64,000 nt of DNA from Pieris napi. Its lineage: Eukaryota; Arthropoda; Insecta; Lepidoptera; Pieridae. The notes under the pieces are model-generated. The model was not told the origin of the DNA, did no database searches, and was given only the letters and a program-made list of their open reading frames with translations. Below, in pieces: positions 28,201 through 43,200 of the stretch (its first letter is position 1; the number at the start of each line of letters is the position of its first letter). The translations under genes were made by a program, and so were the position numbers. The DNA lies in assembly GCF_905475465.1 (NCBI RefSeq), contig NC_062239.1, positions 11,160,001 through 11,224,000 of the forward strand. Reading direction: 5' to 3'.

Positions 28201-31200
28201 GATTTTATGATTGGCCCACGGCTGGGGTTCGAATTTACGTAACTCAGTAATTTATCGTATACCTTCTGATAACACAAATTACCACCAAATAGATATATTT
28301 AATGTAACTAAAAAATGTTTAAAAACTCTGGTATCTTTTATTAATAATGGCGTTATTATTCTTCCTTTATATTAAATATATATAATAATAATCAATGAAT
28401 CTTAGAACTTAGAATTTATTATATATTTTGTTTTTGTTTTATTTTTTTGTATAAATAGGTAAAAAATGTTAACTGTGCTTTATGTTTATGTTTGAATGTG
28501 TATTCCGTTTTTGTGTATAATGTAATTATTTGGATATTGCTAGTGAGTAGCTGTAGGAATACTGTTGAGCAAATAAATAAACAAATAAAAAAATAAATAA
28601 GTGAATGTTCATTGAGAATACTATGGAACCAAGTACACAACTTAGATATGGCGACTTACCACAGGGTCCGGTAGGCGAAGCATTTTCATCCGATCCGTTT
28701 GGACAGTCGGCGTCGCCGTCGCACACAAGTGATCCGTCGATACATCGTCTATTTAAAATAACGTCTTATTGGTGATATAAGTTTTTGGGAAGTAAGGAAT
28801 TAATGAAGATAACAATTTTTTCAAATTTTAAATTACATCTATCGTTTTATTCACACTTTTGATGATAAATTTCGGGTGTAAAATGACAAGTTTACTTATT
28901 CGACTATATACATTTTTCTTCATACATTCACGGAATGACTGGCAGCGCTCGAGATGAGACGGGAGATCGGTCCGTCTCTCTCTCGTTATACCTGCGATCG
29001 CGCTCGTGAGGTTTTGGTGTGACACAAGTTTCTGAACATGTCACCCGACTAAAACGATTTTAAAGACGTTATCACGTCAAAAAAATAAGGTTAAGTTTAC
29101 AAATTCAAATATTTTTTATATATATATACTATATTTCTCTGAAGAAATATAGTATATATATTATCATTTTGGGGAATTAAGTATCTTCAATTAAAATAAT
29201 ATTTCTTACTGTATTTATCTGTTTATAGTGTAAATGTAAGTTTTAATGCTGTGTAAAATTAAAGATTTTATAGGTATATAAAAAGCAGGCAAATTTTGAA
29301 GATATTTACCCTCGGCCGCAATGAAAATGTTTAGGGGGACAAACGTGTGCTGTATCATGAGGCGTGGCCACACACGTACGCCCGTCCGCGGCGAGCACGC
29401 GTCCGGTTCCGCACGCGCACGTATGTTCGTCCTTCTGGGCCAGGCATAGCTCTAAACAACCTCCATTGTTGTGCGTACACGCATTGGATCCTACGATTAC
29501 AATTATACACTTCAGTTAGAAATTAATAAGTATAAATAAGACATTTCATATATAGCATTGCTTAACACGTCGTACGGTTCCGTAAAAATCCCGGCTGAAG
29601 TCTATGTATTAGATTCTTAATAACAACGTCATCGGTTGTTTCGACTATCGGGTTTTACGGTTTGACTGTATATGTAAATTTAAAAAAAATCCTTGATTTA
29701 GGTATGGAATAATAATAAAACAGGAACTTATTCATTAAGTTGAGATAGTTTGGTCAATAAATATGTAAAAGGTTACAAAAGGCGTCATACTTATGACTGT
29801 ATTTAGAAAAATACATACCGGTCCTCGTGGTATTTGATACAAAGCGTATGTCATACAGAGGTGGCGGGAAAGCTCGTACAGTAATCGCACCGTTACCGCG
29901 CAGCTTACGCACTAGTCCAGTGCCATGCTCGCTCCATATCACTTCGCCTATATGGAAACACCAGTGAAAATAAATATCCAAAGAGGACACGGTTAAAAAC
30001 AGTTCAAGCAAATATACATAATATTATTATAATATAATGTATATTTGCTTGAACTGTTTTTAAATTCAAACATAGCTCATTTTGAATTTTACTATTAACA
30101 TTTTATTTAAGCTAGTTTTTCTTTACAATTAAATTCATTTAATTTCTAACATATCTCCCTTATTCCCTTCCTAGTCCCTCTAAGTCTCGGAAATCTAAAG
30201 TTTTAGATTTGTATAAATATGAACAAGACATAAGACATTTAGTTTTCCAAAGAAGTTTCACTTCTGACATGTGTACTTTGTACGCACGCACTTTTTTTTG
30301 GACATGAATTACGCTACGCTTTTTTAATAAATACCTGATCGCAAAGCCAGGCCATAGGGTTTTGACAGCGGCAGTCTGGCCGAATGCACTGCTAACAATT
30401 CGCGCGTTGTCCCCGTAACCACGTCACCTGAGTTAGCGACGCGCACGCGTTCGATCTTATTCAAGTAAGTGTCGCACCTGTCATAAGACAACACGTTAAA
30501 TCTAATATTAATAATAACAATAATTTTTGTTCCCAGCGCTCCGGATTTGAGGTTTAAGTGAAAAACTTTTGGCTGCAATCTGAATGTTCCACGATTTTTT
30601 TAAGAAAACATAAAAATTTAGTTCAAATTATAAGCCACATACGAAGTCTGTAGATTTTTCACTGTTACTATTGAATGTCTTAGGACCAACTATACTCTGA
30701 TTTTTTATTCCGTTGAATTCTGACATTTCATAAATGATGCTACCAAAAAAGTTTTCCACCGAAAAAGGGACAAATTTGACCCATTTGAGGGCAATAAAAT
30801 AAAATGCTACGTATTTTTTATGTTTTACCTAGAAAATCTTAATATTAACTTACTCAAGTGACCTAATACAAAAATAACAAATATTTCAATATCACTCATC
30901 AATATATAGAATTCACTTTAATTACTTTATTTTATTCTTTAGCTAGCATCACTCCCTACCAATTCCAGGTTTACTAAACCTTTTAAAAAAAAGTTATCTT
31001 TACTTGTGCGTTTTTTACTGTTTGTGATGAAAAGGGACCAACTACCACTTTTAATGTTGAGCACCGCACTTTATAAAATAGATACATTCACTAACAAATA
31101 AAATGTATGTACCTACTCAGATCTTCAGACTCGTATTGAAATTGAAAAATGTTCCCGGCAAAAAAGGTTTGTAATCTCTGATATGTCAAAAAATGATAGC

Positions 31201-34200
31201 TGTCAGAATTCTACGGAATTAAAAATCAGAGTATAAGAAACCTAGAATTAGTAATGAGAAATGAAGTCTTACCAATAAAGAAATTGAGTATTGACATCGT
31301 ACACCAATCCGTTAGGCCAGTGCAGATCAGTATCTATTATTACACGGCGTCGTTCACCGTCCATATACGCTGTTTCGATACGTCCGCCACGTGTTGCGCT
31401 GGCACTACCCTCCCATACGGTCCACCACATAACACTATATAAAAATAAATAAGCCATGAAGATGTCCATTAATCAATCGTTACACGTGAAGTGTATCAGC
31501 ATAGATAAACAACTAGACCCGAACACTACAAAGTATTATTATGTACGGTTCCTGGGTCATCAGGGTGCTTTAAATAATAGAGGATTTTATTTTTACTCTA
31601 TATTAACCACTCGCGTACAACAATACAATATAAGCGAAATACTATTTACTATGTTACGAATGAATGCAATGTAATTGTTGAAGAGAGTGCCTACGTCTGG
31701 CTATGCTTTTAGTGCATAACTTCGATGATTTAGGAAATCACCACGCTTATAAAACTAAGAAAGCCAGAGTGAGCAAAATGTACAACCTTGGCTCGTACAG
31801 ATAAATAATGACAAATTTGATATAATCATTTCATTATTCTGTATAATAAATGTTCAGACATGAGTTAAACACATTCAACAAAGCATCTATGTCTATTTGT
31901 ATGCTTGTGTGCGTATATCGTCGCACAAACGTTGGCAGAAACTGTTCTACTATTATGGTTATGTCGCTACCATATGTACGTATGTATATTTTATTTGTTT
32001 TATTGCTTTTCTTGTACTATTGCCTGTGTTTGTTCTAATTTTGTGGTCCAAATACAAAAAAAATATGTGAAAACCAAGGTTTTTATACCGATTTTAATTC
32101 TTAAGACCCACATATTTTACTAGAGTGGAATCTTTATAAAACTCATGATAGAGGTATTGATATCTAATTCTTATGTAATTTACTTTAGTTTAACCAACGT
32201 TAATTGATAAAAAAATACTTTTAAATTAAACGCATATTTTCGTTTGAATAACCTTATAACCAAAAATCCTATCCCAGTATGGAATAACGAGTCACCTAAC
32301 TTTTTTTTAAATGTAAACAGGAGGAAACAGGCAGGAGGCTCACCCGATGCTAAGTGATACTGCCGCCCATGGACACTTACATTGCCAGAAAGCTCGCATG
32401 TTGCCATAAATTATAAAACAGTAGAACATACCCATTAGACGGGTCTAAGGCGATGGAGCGAGGATTGAAGTCAGAGTCTGCTATAAGCACAGTGCGCGTT
32501 TTCGGTGAATCCAATCTGGCGACGCTAACTCTACCAAGTGCGTCATCCGTCCAATATAAGTTGCGACCTGGCGAGAATATTTAACACATGAACAGATTAT
32601 TAAGCATAAAATACAGTGCATAATAGTTTAGTCTAAGAGGTTTTGAACAAGTGCATAGGTAAGAAGTGTTGTAAGTTTAAAACTAATAATACCGTGTAAA
32701 ACTCTTTATAACGAACTAGCAAACTCGGCGAACTCCGTTTCGCCACCAGATGGCTTCGTTTTATGTAACATTTCGTTTGGTGATCCCGCTTTTCTGTTGA
32801 AGTTTTTCCTGAATTTTCTTTGCTATAAACCTCACGGAGCCCGAGACCTTTCCAACGAATGCAAAACCGTGGAAATCGGTTCGTGCGTTCTGGAGTTATA
32901 GCGTCAGGAAGGAAAACCCGACTTATTTTTATATAGTAGATTTCAAGACCCTAAGCGTTGTTTTTACCATAGAGAGTTTTCGTTATACGGAGGAAAGAGA
33001 AAAAAAACAAATTTAACCAATTACAATAATTTTTATATATATATAATAGATAGGTGACGATGGTGCGTTTAGTAACTGAGACCAAAATTTCCTACAGGTA
33101 ATGTAATCTAAGAATAATGGCACACGTGTTAATGCAATTAAGAATAACAAGAAGGCTTAGAAATTTCTACACCTCAATAGGTTAGTTTTGTAAGAAGATT
33201 ATAAAAACAATTACAATTAAGTATGTTGTTGATGTCTAAATATGAATATATTTCTTCGTAATAGAGGCTGGCTGTTGCGTTAATATAGAATTAATGTGTG
33301 GGTTTTCTATTAAAATTTAAACCAAACAAATTTAATTCATTTTTACGTTATAGACAATATTACGTTATGACGAATGACGTTATAAAGAGTTTATACTGAC
33401 GCAGGAAATCTAGTTAATCTAACCAACATATTACATAAACTTAATACAACCCAGTAAATTTTGTGCAGCTTCAAGGCTTATATCGCTGAAGAAATTGAAA
33501 TTAAATATAAAGAAAAACGCGAAAATGTTTCTTAAGAAATTAAACTAGACAAGAAAAGTCTTACCGAGCCAGTCGATAGCAAGTCCTTCACAGTTGTCGA
33601 CGTCTTCACCTACGAACACTTCACGTCCGCTGCCGTCCAGTTTTTGACGGACTATCTCGTATCTAAGGGAAATTATTTTTATTAATATTGAAAAAATCTA
33701 TGGTACAGACCCTTGTCTCCATACTAGGGACAGCATAGGGTGATATTAAATCTGTGGTACATTTTTAAGTGTATTAAATCGTAAATGGTACACACAAAGA
33801 AAATTTATATTTTCGTTTAATGCATAAATCAATAAACAACAATCGGAAGTATGAATGTGTGTATATTCTAAATGTAAATTTACATTATAAATAATATGTA
33901 TTTAAGTGGAATGTAAATATAAAAATAAATACAATTAATAATATTATTACTTTGATTTAAAAAATCTAACATTGTTATTACAAAATAATTGACATCATTA
34001 TTTCTCCAATTCTTTTACTAATTGAATGTTGTATGAATAATATAATAATTATGAGATTTTGAAGCAGTTTCAAACACAATACCTATGCACATCACAGTAA
34101 TACAGCATCCCAGCAGCAAAATCAACATCCGCGGCTGTCGGCCGAGCCGCATGCGCTGCAGGTGCCGCAGGTTCCCAGAGGGCCTCACTATGGGGCTCCA

Positions 34201-37200
34201 GTGACACACTTTGGACTAATGGTGGGGCTCCGCGACACACTAACATCCACTCGGGTAGTTGGACCCTCTCGCAGGTACGACCGACTAGTCTGTACCCATG
34301 TTTGCAAAGGCACTGAGGGTGTGCTGTTCCGTCCCGATATGCCGTGATGCAAAGGTGATCGCACCCGCCTTTCTTTATCGCGCACGGGTGTTTGGCTGAA
34401 ACATTTCAATAATAGTGAAATAGCTAAATTTGCGTTTTTTATTTCTGTCCTAATATGTATTTTCCTAGTTATTTGTAATATATTTATTTTTTATTTGTTT
34501 CCCCTTTCTTGGTCTGCACGGTTTGTGCGTCAGCCATGCAAATATATTCATTTATTTACAAAAGCTTGTCAACGCTCGGCACACTGATACATTGGTACTT
34601 CAGAAAAATAAAATATTTAATGTTACAAGCAGTTATAGGCAAACAAAAAAATGCGACGAGAAAAAAAATCCCTATATGATTTGTGTGTATTTCTAAAGAT
34701 GGTACGTCATATTTTCCTGCTTTTTTAACCATTCATGTTTGAAAACTTATAATTAAGATAAATATGGTTGGAATCACTTTATACCTTTACATCAAACTAA
34801 ATGCCTTTTCAATTTTCGTTTAAACCCATAGAAAAAATAATAAAAATAGCGTTGTACCTAAATACATGACTCGGTATAATTAAAATCGATAAACCTAGAG
34901 AAAAAATAATAACAAAGATACAAAATATTATTACATGTAAAGAGATGTTAAAATTTGTTAAGAAACAAATGACTGTTCAGTGTTCAATTTTTTTTGGACT
35001 ATTACTAATAAACACATTTTCAAACTGACCTAATGGCTGCCGTTGTCTATGAAACACCACGACCCCAGTAGGTCGAGATCCTACGGGAATGGGAGCTGAC
35101 GCCGGCGTAACCTTATGAGGAGCAATCCAGGTAATTGTATTGTTTGCCCAAATGGGTAGATATACACGCTCTTCCAGTACTGCAATGTGGTATAACTTCT
35201 GGCTCTGTAAAATATATTTAAAGCAGGATATAAAATAAACAATTTAAATAAAACTTCTTTCGCAAAAATTATTTTAATTTTGACTTTATTACAATATTTA
35301 CGAAACGTTTTAGAGTTATTTTCTTTGTTCTGTTTCTGGTAGTGATAATTAGTTTTTTTCTTAAGTAGCTGATCAGCCTCCTGTGCCTGACACACACCGT
35401 CGACTATTTGGATCTAAGCCAATCTGGTTTTCTCACGATGTTTCCTTCGCCGTACGAGCGAGTGTTACATACATAGACAGAAAGTTCATTGGTACACAGT
35501 CGGGGATCGAAACTACTCAAGGATGAGATACCACTAGGCCAACACTGCTCTTTCAAATTACACATGCACTAGCATGCTGGTGGTAATAGCGGTATTAACG
35601 TAAGCACTATAGGGTATGGGGGGTTTGTCTTTGATTTTCCTATTTGGTGATTACGTCAACAGTAATTAATTACTTTTTCACACGAATTACCAACACATTG
35701 TCTATGCTTGAAAACGAAATGCATTTTCGAGGATTCCTACAAAAAATTAAAACGTTTATGTACTATTATTTTTGAGAGGTTTGCTTACTTTTGCTGAAAA
35801 TAGGAAGGGGGGATAAATTGCAGTAAATCTGCTTACGTAATACTTAAACGGCCCTAAAGGCCATTGCAATGTACCGCATGTGCCCACACGGTAAAAAATG
35901 TATGTGGTTTGGTTGCGGTGTTTCAAAACAACCATGGCGATTAAAAAGAGTGGCGGAGAGTTTATTGCCAGTTCATCTCTTCCCTTCTACGCCCTTGATT
36001 TGAGAACTGGCAATAAATGTAAAATTAGAAGCATTAATATGTATTTCTTTATTGTTCATAAGTGTACATTATGTTACCTATATGATTAATTGTTTTTTGA
36101 CTTTCGACTTTTTTGTTGTGAATGAAAGGTAATAACACATAAATATTGTCTGTGAAAGCTAAATATTTACTATACTTACTGAGTAACCTTTACGTAGAGT
36201 CATTCTCCCAGTTCCATCATATCGGATACGTTCAATTGTATCCAGATACGCGTCAGCCCAATACAACAACCGCGCTGCGGGTTCCATGGTAAGTGCTGAA
36301 GGGTATACAAGTCTGCGCGATGCTACACTGCGCCGCGCTTCACCACTTAAAGAACAGGCTTCCACTTGCGCAGGAGACCCGCCCCATACGGCCCAAAACA
36401 TTTCCCTATATAATAAAAACACATTATTGGACTAGCAACACTAATTTTAGCTCTCACTGTTAAACAAATGAAGATGTTGCGACGAAGTTTATTTAAAATA
36501 TAAAATAATTAGACAATTTTATTACTACACTAGTAAATTTATTTTCAAACCAGTGTTTTTCGAAGTTGTAGAGCCTGGGAAAAGGTTGTAAACTATTTTT
36601 TATCACCTGTTGTGTGTGTGGGTTGTGTTTGAGTGGTAAGGTTGGTCCACCCCAAAAATTTTTTTTTTATTACTTGACACATAAAAAATATTTTGATTCA
36701 TTGATATATGATCACAACGCTTTCGGGTCTGCTAGTAATATATATATTCAGAGTTAGTGTGTACAAATATATACCATGCCAAAATATGTACCAAGGCCTC
36801 CGCAGAATCAGAATCCCAGTCGGCTAGCATAATTTGTATGCGTTTTGTGAGTTTATATCTTGATAGTTTGATATTATATATAGATAGGATGGCACAAGGA
36901 GATAAGTATTTTTTGAAGTGAAACTTCTTTAGGCGCGAAAGTGGTAAAATTCTCATTTTTCCCTCCGTCTAAGTCTCGGAAATCTAAAGTTTAGATGTGT
37001 ATAAATATAAACAAGACTTAAAAATAAGTTTGCCAAAGATGTCTCACTTCTGACTTGTGTACTTTGTACGCACGTACTTTTTTTTATTACTCACCCAACA
37101 AGTGGATCCACTACGAATCCATGTACTTTACTAAGAGCAGTGTCGAGTAGTAAGCGACAGGCACGAAAATCGTGATCACACACGTAGATCACTTCGCGGG

Positions 37201-40200
37201 CTTCGTCTGACAGGTACCAGTTTCCAGAGATCCAGTCCACAGCCAGGTGGGACACCGCTGTTTAAAAAAAAAAGAATTATTATATAACTGATGGTTTATC
37301 CGCGGTTTATAAGAATTCGAAAGCAACTACAAGGGTCTCTGAAACGGTGCTGTTGAAACTACCTACTGGACTGAGCCATGGTCCACCTGGTTCTCTGATT
37401 AGTTTTCACATATAAGTTACTAGCCGTTTCGCGCCCGCTTTGCTGGACGAATTAAAATAAATTTTATGTTTCATTATTTTATTTTTTTTCATATTTTTAT
37501 TATTCTTCTTTTTAACTTCCCGCTAAGAAAATTGAAATATTTCGAAAATCGAGTTTTTAACAGATGTTGACGTTTTGCGGTTCTAGGAAGCCTCTTTTGT
37601 TTTTATTAGCGGGAAAAAATTTCATAAAAGTAAAACAGAAATAAAAAAATGAAGGAACGTTGGAATTAAAAAAATAAATAGCCATAAACCAAATTTCGCA
37701 TCGAATAGTGGTAGTTTCATGTCGATACGATCAGTGGTTTAAGCGTGAAAGAGCCTCAAACGAACACCATTTTCTTTTTATATATATAGATAAGTCTCTA
37801 CTAACAATATATGGATTTATAGTGGGCTGAATTAAATGAATTTTAATTTATTTTTATTTTATAATATATATTTATAAATACACATTGGCGTTTTCATCTT
37901 ACATACAAAAATTGACATCTATATAACTCGCTGCATAATTATTATTGATATCCACAGCGGGACAATTATGAATGAAATTAATTATTTATTATTTTCGTAT
38001 TCCTAAAGCTAACAAAAAATATATATACAAACAATTACACTAAATATATAGCCAAAGATGGAATAAATAATATTTACAAAAGCTTCAAACATTTACAAAA
38101 GGGAAAAAGCAATAAAAATTATTCAATACATTTAACTAAGTAATACCTAAATTGGCTGTGTTGTGTGATAGTGTGAGGTGTGTATGTGGGGTATGCTCAT
38201 GATGGAGGTGATTTTGCGCTTTGGATATTTTTAATACTACTTTTAACCATATTCCGCGATAGCTTAAAGAAGTCAAGGCTTTAATATTGATCGTTCTATG
38301 CCCGGGCTGCGCGCTAAAAAGCTGAGATTTTTGCATAGTTAATGTGAGGAACATGAAACACGTCTAGCGGTAAAGCAGTCTGAACTCTGAGGCCCTGTAT
38401 TCACTCCCTAGCTTGCACTAATGTGTGAAAACCCGTTTTTCTTACATCCAAAGTTAAATGCATATGACAACGACAAGACAGAATGACTGAACTGAATACT
38501 TGGTAAAAATAAATGAACAATTAATCAGATGATCTGAGCGTAAAACCCAAAGAGGAATGTCTATTGGATGTATGAATAAATTTCACTTACATTCCAGATC
38601 GGGAAATAGATCAGGTGTACGTAGATGCGTACGTTGCGAGAAGTTATCAGCGCGTGCGCACACAATGCCCGAACGACTCACATTGTGGTGAATGTAACAG
38701 ATCGATCTGAAAAAAAATACGATTTCATTAATAGACTACCAGTGCATAGCAAATAAAAAACATTACAACACTTTTTTATGTAAAAAGGAACAAACGGGCA
38801 GGATGCTCACGTGATACAATCGCCCATGGCCACTCACGTTGCCAAAAGGCTCGCAAGTGCGTTGCCGGCTTTCTAAGCATTAGTACGCTCTTTTCTTGAA
38901 GAATCCTGGTTCCACATAGTAAAAACTGTCTTAAGGAACACTCAGTTGTGAAACGACAGACGCCGAGGTGATACGGAAGGTATTTTGTGTTCTGTCTCGA
39001 CGTCCGATGATGAAATTCCAAGTTTCAAGTATTAATCCGAACAATTCCTCTAAACACTCTCCATGCTAAATGCCATTGAAGGAGAGTAAGCAGAATGCTA
39101 ACTCTATTTTCTATAACACTTTTAAACTAAAACAACGCCATATTAACATTGTCGAATAATTATTTATTTATTGTATACATAATCTGGGATAAAAAAGAAG
39201 TTTATAACAGTGTTTGAAACAAACTGAACACAGTTTTTTTGTCCACCACGACGTCGAACAGAATTAAATAATTAATTTATATACTAAGACCAATGACATA
39301 CACACCATAACAAATAGTCATTAAATTGCGCCAGTAGTATGGATTCCCGGGCACTGCCTCACCCACTGCTTCGGTAAAAAAAAGCTGTTTCGGAGGCAGC
39401 GCCCGCCTAAAAAAAAAAAAAAAAAAAAAGTTTGTACTCTAACCCCACTAAACAGGACGTGTGGAGTCGAATGCACTCACTCCCGAAGTGATATTTCGCT
39501 CTGTTTCGAAGTTAGGTTTTTCTGTACGTTGCTGATCAATCTATTTACTAATCACCTGTCTAATGTCTCGCCCAATACGTTACCCTCATTTACTAATTAC
39601 CGAGTCAGTTTCGTACCTATCATTAGCTAATTATCATCTGCATTTACCTGCATTGCACCAGGAATGGACGGGAAAAGGATTTGATTGAAAATTAAAAATA
39701 TGATTACCATGTTTTATGTGTTTATTTGCATTACGTTACAGTACAATTTTACTAGTGCCATGTCATTTCTTGGTGAGTCATACGAAAAGTTTCTGAGGTA
39801 ATCTTCCAAACTGAAACCCCAGAACTTGTAGTACAAATATACCACACAATACTCCCCACATAACGCGGAATAGATATCCTGAACGCTAGCTGTATTATAG
39901 CTCCACACCCGACAATTTCTTCTTAAAAAATCTGTTATTACTCTGATCGGTTTACGACCAAAGGAATCAAAATATTCTCCAACTTTTTCGTGGTTGATAT
40001 GAATAGCTACCCAATGAGAGCCTGGTTGTGAGTCAGGGTCGAGATTGCATATAATAAATGCGGGTAAGTGTATGTGCATTGGTAGGCGATTCGAGGGGTA
40101 AACGCTATACTGGATGCTGGGATGTATTCTATGGAGACTCATTTGCAGGTTTAATGTATTCATTTTTACTCCAACGCGTTTGACCTTCTACTCTTATATA

Positions 40201-43200
40201 TTGCACTAAATACAATTCCAATTCCTATCAATCATCCACCTCAACTAACATCACGTTGTATTGACATCCCAATATATGTAATATCTTATAGGTATGCATT
40301 TATTTAGAAAAGTAGGGAAAGTATAAATGAGAAACCATTTGTTATTTATTATATTTCATTCTGTTTATTTTTCTCAATTTAATTATAAGTACATAAAAGT
40401 CATTTCTTAACTACTATAATCCACACATACATTTCTGTTCTTATCTATTTCTATAATATTTGAAAACTCTGCATAAACTACACAGTTAATTGTTTCAGTC
40501 AATGCGCTCTCGAATCTTACTTCCATTCTCACACTACCATGACGAATGAGATTCCAATGAATATTAGAGTTAGCTGATAAGTCGGGGGTTAAATCAAAGG
40601 CTAGTAAACAATATCCATCTGAGTATTGTTCCCTCGATATCCCATTACCTTCGTTAAGAAAATGTATACCGGTGCCTGAGTACAGTGTGTGGTATGCGCT
40701 GGCAAATACATCGTTTGGGAATGATGGTTGTAATGATGTTTAATTGAGATTTAATTTGTTTTTAATGACAACATTAGAATGATAATGAATTTATAATTGT
40801 TTTGTAAATTCTTGAGGTAACCATCGATTTTTTATCGATTAATTTCTTATATAAATACAGATATTCTTAAGAAAAATATAGTTTTGTGGTACGAATCCAT
40901 CCACAGGTCAACGTGAAGAAATTTATTTGTATTATCAAAAATGGAGGTGAGTTATTTATATATATATATATTTTTTTTTAAATTTGGTTTCAGTAAATTC
41001 TTTAATAATTCTTATTTATTTTTAAAACACATTTTGATTTGTTTATATTATATTTCAGTCTTCATACAACCTGAAAGATGTGGAAAAATGTTTTAGGCCC
41101 TATAATTATTACGTATTATCTGATGAAGAAGAGGTTTCAAACATACATACAGTAAATAAAAATAAGGGGACCAGTCGTTTAGATGACTTTTTTCTTCAAG
41201 AGCCTGACCGAAAGAAGAAAAAAACTAAACTTTCTTCAACTGTTGGTCGTGCAGGGAAGGAGGGAAGCATTTCATATATATCAACAGATAAAGATGATGG
41301 AATGGACGCTGATATACTTGTGAAAATTGAATTATATAGTTTAAAAAAGTTGAAAGAAATCCCGGCCTCCCAACATTGGAAAAATACAGATATTCGTGTT
41401 AAATATTACATGAAAAACGATTCCAATATTGATCTTCAGATAAAGGATATTGTATATAACATAACAAAAGAGATATCCGAGGAAGATAGTGTAAAACATT
41501 ACAGTTTTAAAAATTAGATTTATCTTTAGCTTCTTAATGAAAAGCTTTATATACTTATTATCTTAGATGACTTTATTAGTAATTAATTAACTAACTACCG
41601 GATTCCAATACCATATGTTAATTATAATTAAGTAATGTTTCAGCTATCCACTAGTATAAATACTATGTTGCATTGTACAAAGACAATCATTGTGCTTTTT
41701 GTTGAAGACCTTTGCGCATTAACGTAAAAAGTGTGTGATAAAAATATTGTTGTGAAACGAATACATATATATTATATATACAATGTCTCAAGAATGTGTT
41801 AGTGTTTTTTTTGATGAAATGGATAATGAATTTGAAAGCTTACCCGTTGATACAAATGAACTTTTCAAAATTTGTGATGAAGTAGAAAAAAATGATTTAA
41901 ATCACTCATTTTATGATCAAGGAATGATGGTGCTATGTGATGAATTCGAAGGGAAACTGTGAGTATATTAAATAATCATATTATTTATTTATCTATTTTT
42001 TGTTTTGTTATGAGTTCTCTTTTCGCATTTCTAACAGTTAAATAATATAAAATTTTATTCGATAGGGTTCATCAAATGGGTCGCGGAACCAAAAGAAAAG
42101 CAGATGGTGATATTAACTCAGCTGACATCAAAATAATAAAATCTGGATCAAACATGGAACTGTCACGGTCTCAAGAGCCATCAACATCGAATATAGGTAA
42201 TAATTCGAATACGAAATTTTGCAGTACATGTAATACAAATGTTTCCAAAAAATATTTCGCTTGTCATCTAAGAAGCAATGCACACAAAAATAAGGTAGAT
42301 AAAATACAGCATTCAATAAAACCTAATGTTAAGATAATTGAGACTGCGTTCGGTAATAGAATAATAACCTATAGAGTAACTTCAGAAAATCAAAATGATT
42401 TACAGTTTGAGACCCCAGATTTATTTCTTGCGTCAGTTAAAGATACAATATTTACAATAATAAACAAATCTATAGAAGATCACACAATTTTAAAATAAAT
42501 TTCATTTTATATGGTGATTTTGTTCAGGAAACAAAAAACATAAATAACACTTTTGATTTCCAATCAATGAATTTTATTATTTGTATTGGTGATGATTTAA
42601 ATATATTTTATACAACTCTCACAAAATCTTTAATTAACTATATAAATTCATTTGAGAGAAAGGATAGTGGGTGGAGTCTGAAAAAAATTTTACATTTGGA
42701 TATCAATTTGAATCAATTTAACCCTTTAAGAGGAAAATCCTTTATAGAGTTACCACATGATATAAAAACAAAAAAAGCTGTTATAAATGTCAAAAACACT
42801 GATGACGCCTGTTTTAAGTGGGCACTGTTATCTGCTCTGTTTCCAATTCATAAAAATTCGGATAGAGTATCATCATACACCAAACACAGTCATAAATTAA
42901 AGTTCGGTAATATAAAATTTCCAGTTAAATTAAACGATATACACAAAATTGAAAGTCTTAATAATATTAGCATTAATGTTTTTGGATTAGAATATAATGA
43001 ACAAAGAAAAAAACATTGTATTGTCGGGCCTTTGTATTTTACAAAGAATAAAATGCAGACTCATATAAATTTACTATATTTGACACAGGGTAAGATCGGT
43101 CATTATTGTTATATAAAAAATATGTCACGATTAATAAGTAGTCAAATTTCAAAATCCAAGGAAGCCATATATCTATGTGACTTTTGTTTACAATATTTTT

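Larger units (their letters stand above)
39333..40737 (+). repeat. Left terminal inverted repeat of the virus-like element
   Basis: The reverse complement of this 1.4-kb segment matches 47531-48939 almost perfectly. The main visible differences are in a long A/T run (39409-39429 versus about 48839-48863). It includes a full protease gene (minus) and the 3' end of the capsid gene (minus). Identity ends at taatgat (40737), inside the copied capsid gene. Confidence 0.93.

Noticed and set aside
8753..29025. A 66-residue ORF found three times (8753-8953, 23806-24006, 28828-29025)
   Set aside because: The copies coincide exactly with MITE family A. Their identity is explained by recent transposition, and the translation has no domain features.
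39361..39430. Poly(A) run near the left TIR end as a retrotransposon tail
   Set aside because: The matching run is present in reverse at the right end, inside the TIR, and the 6-bp duplication lies further out.
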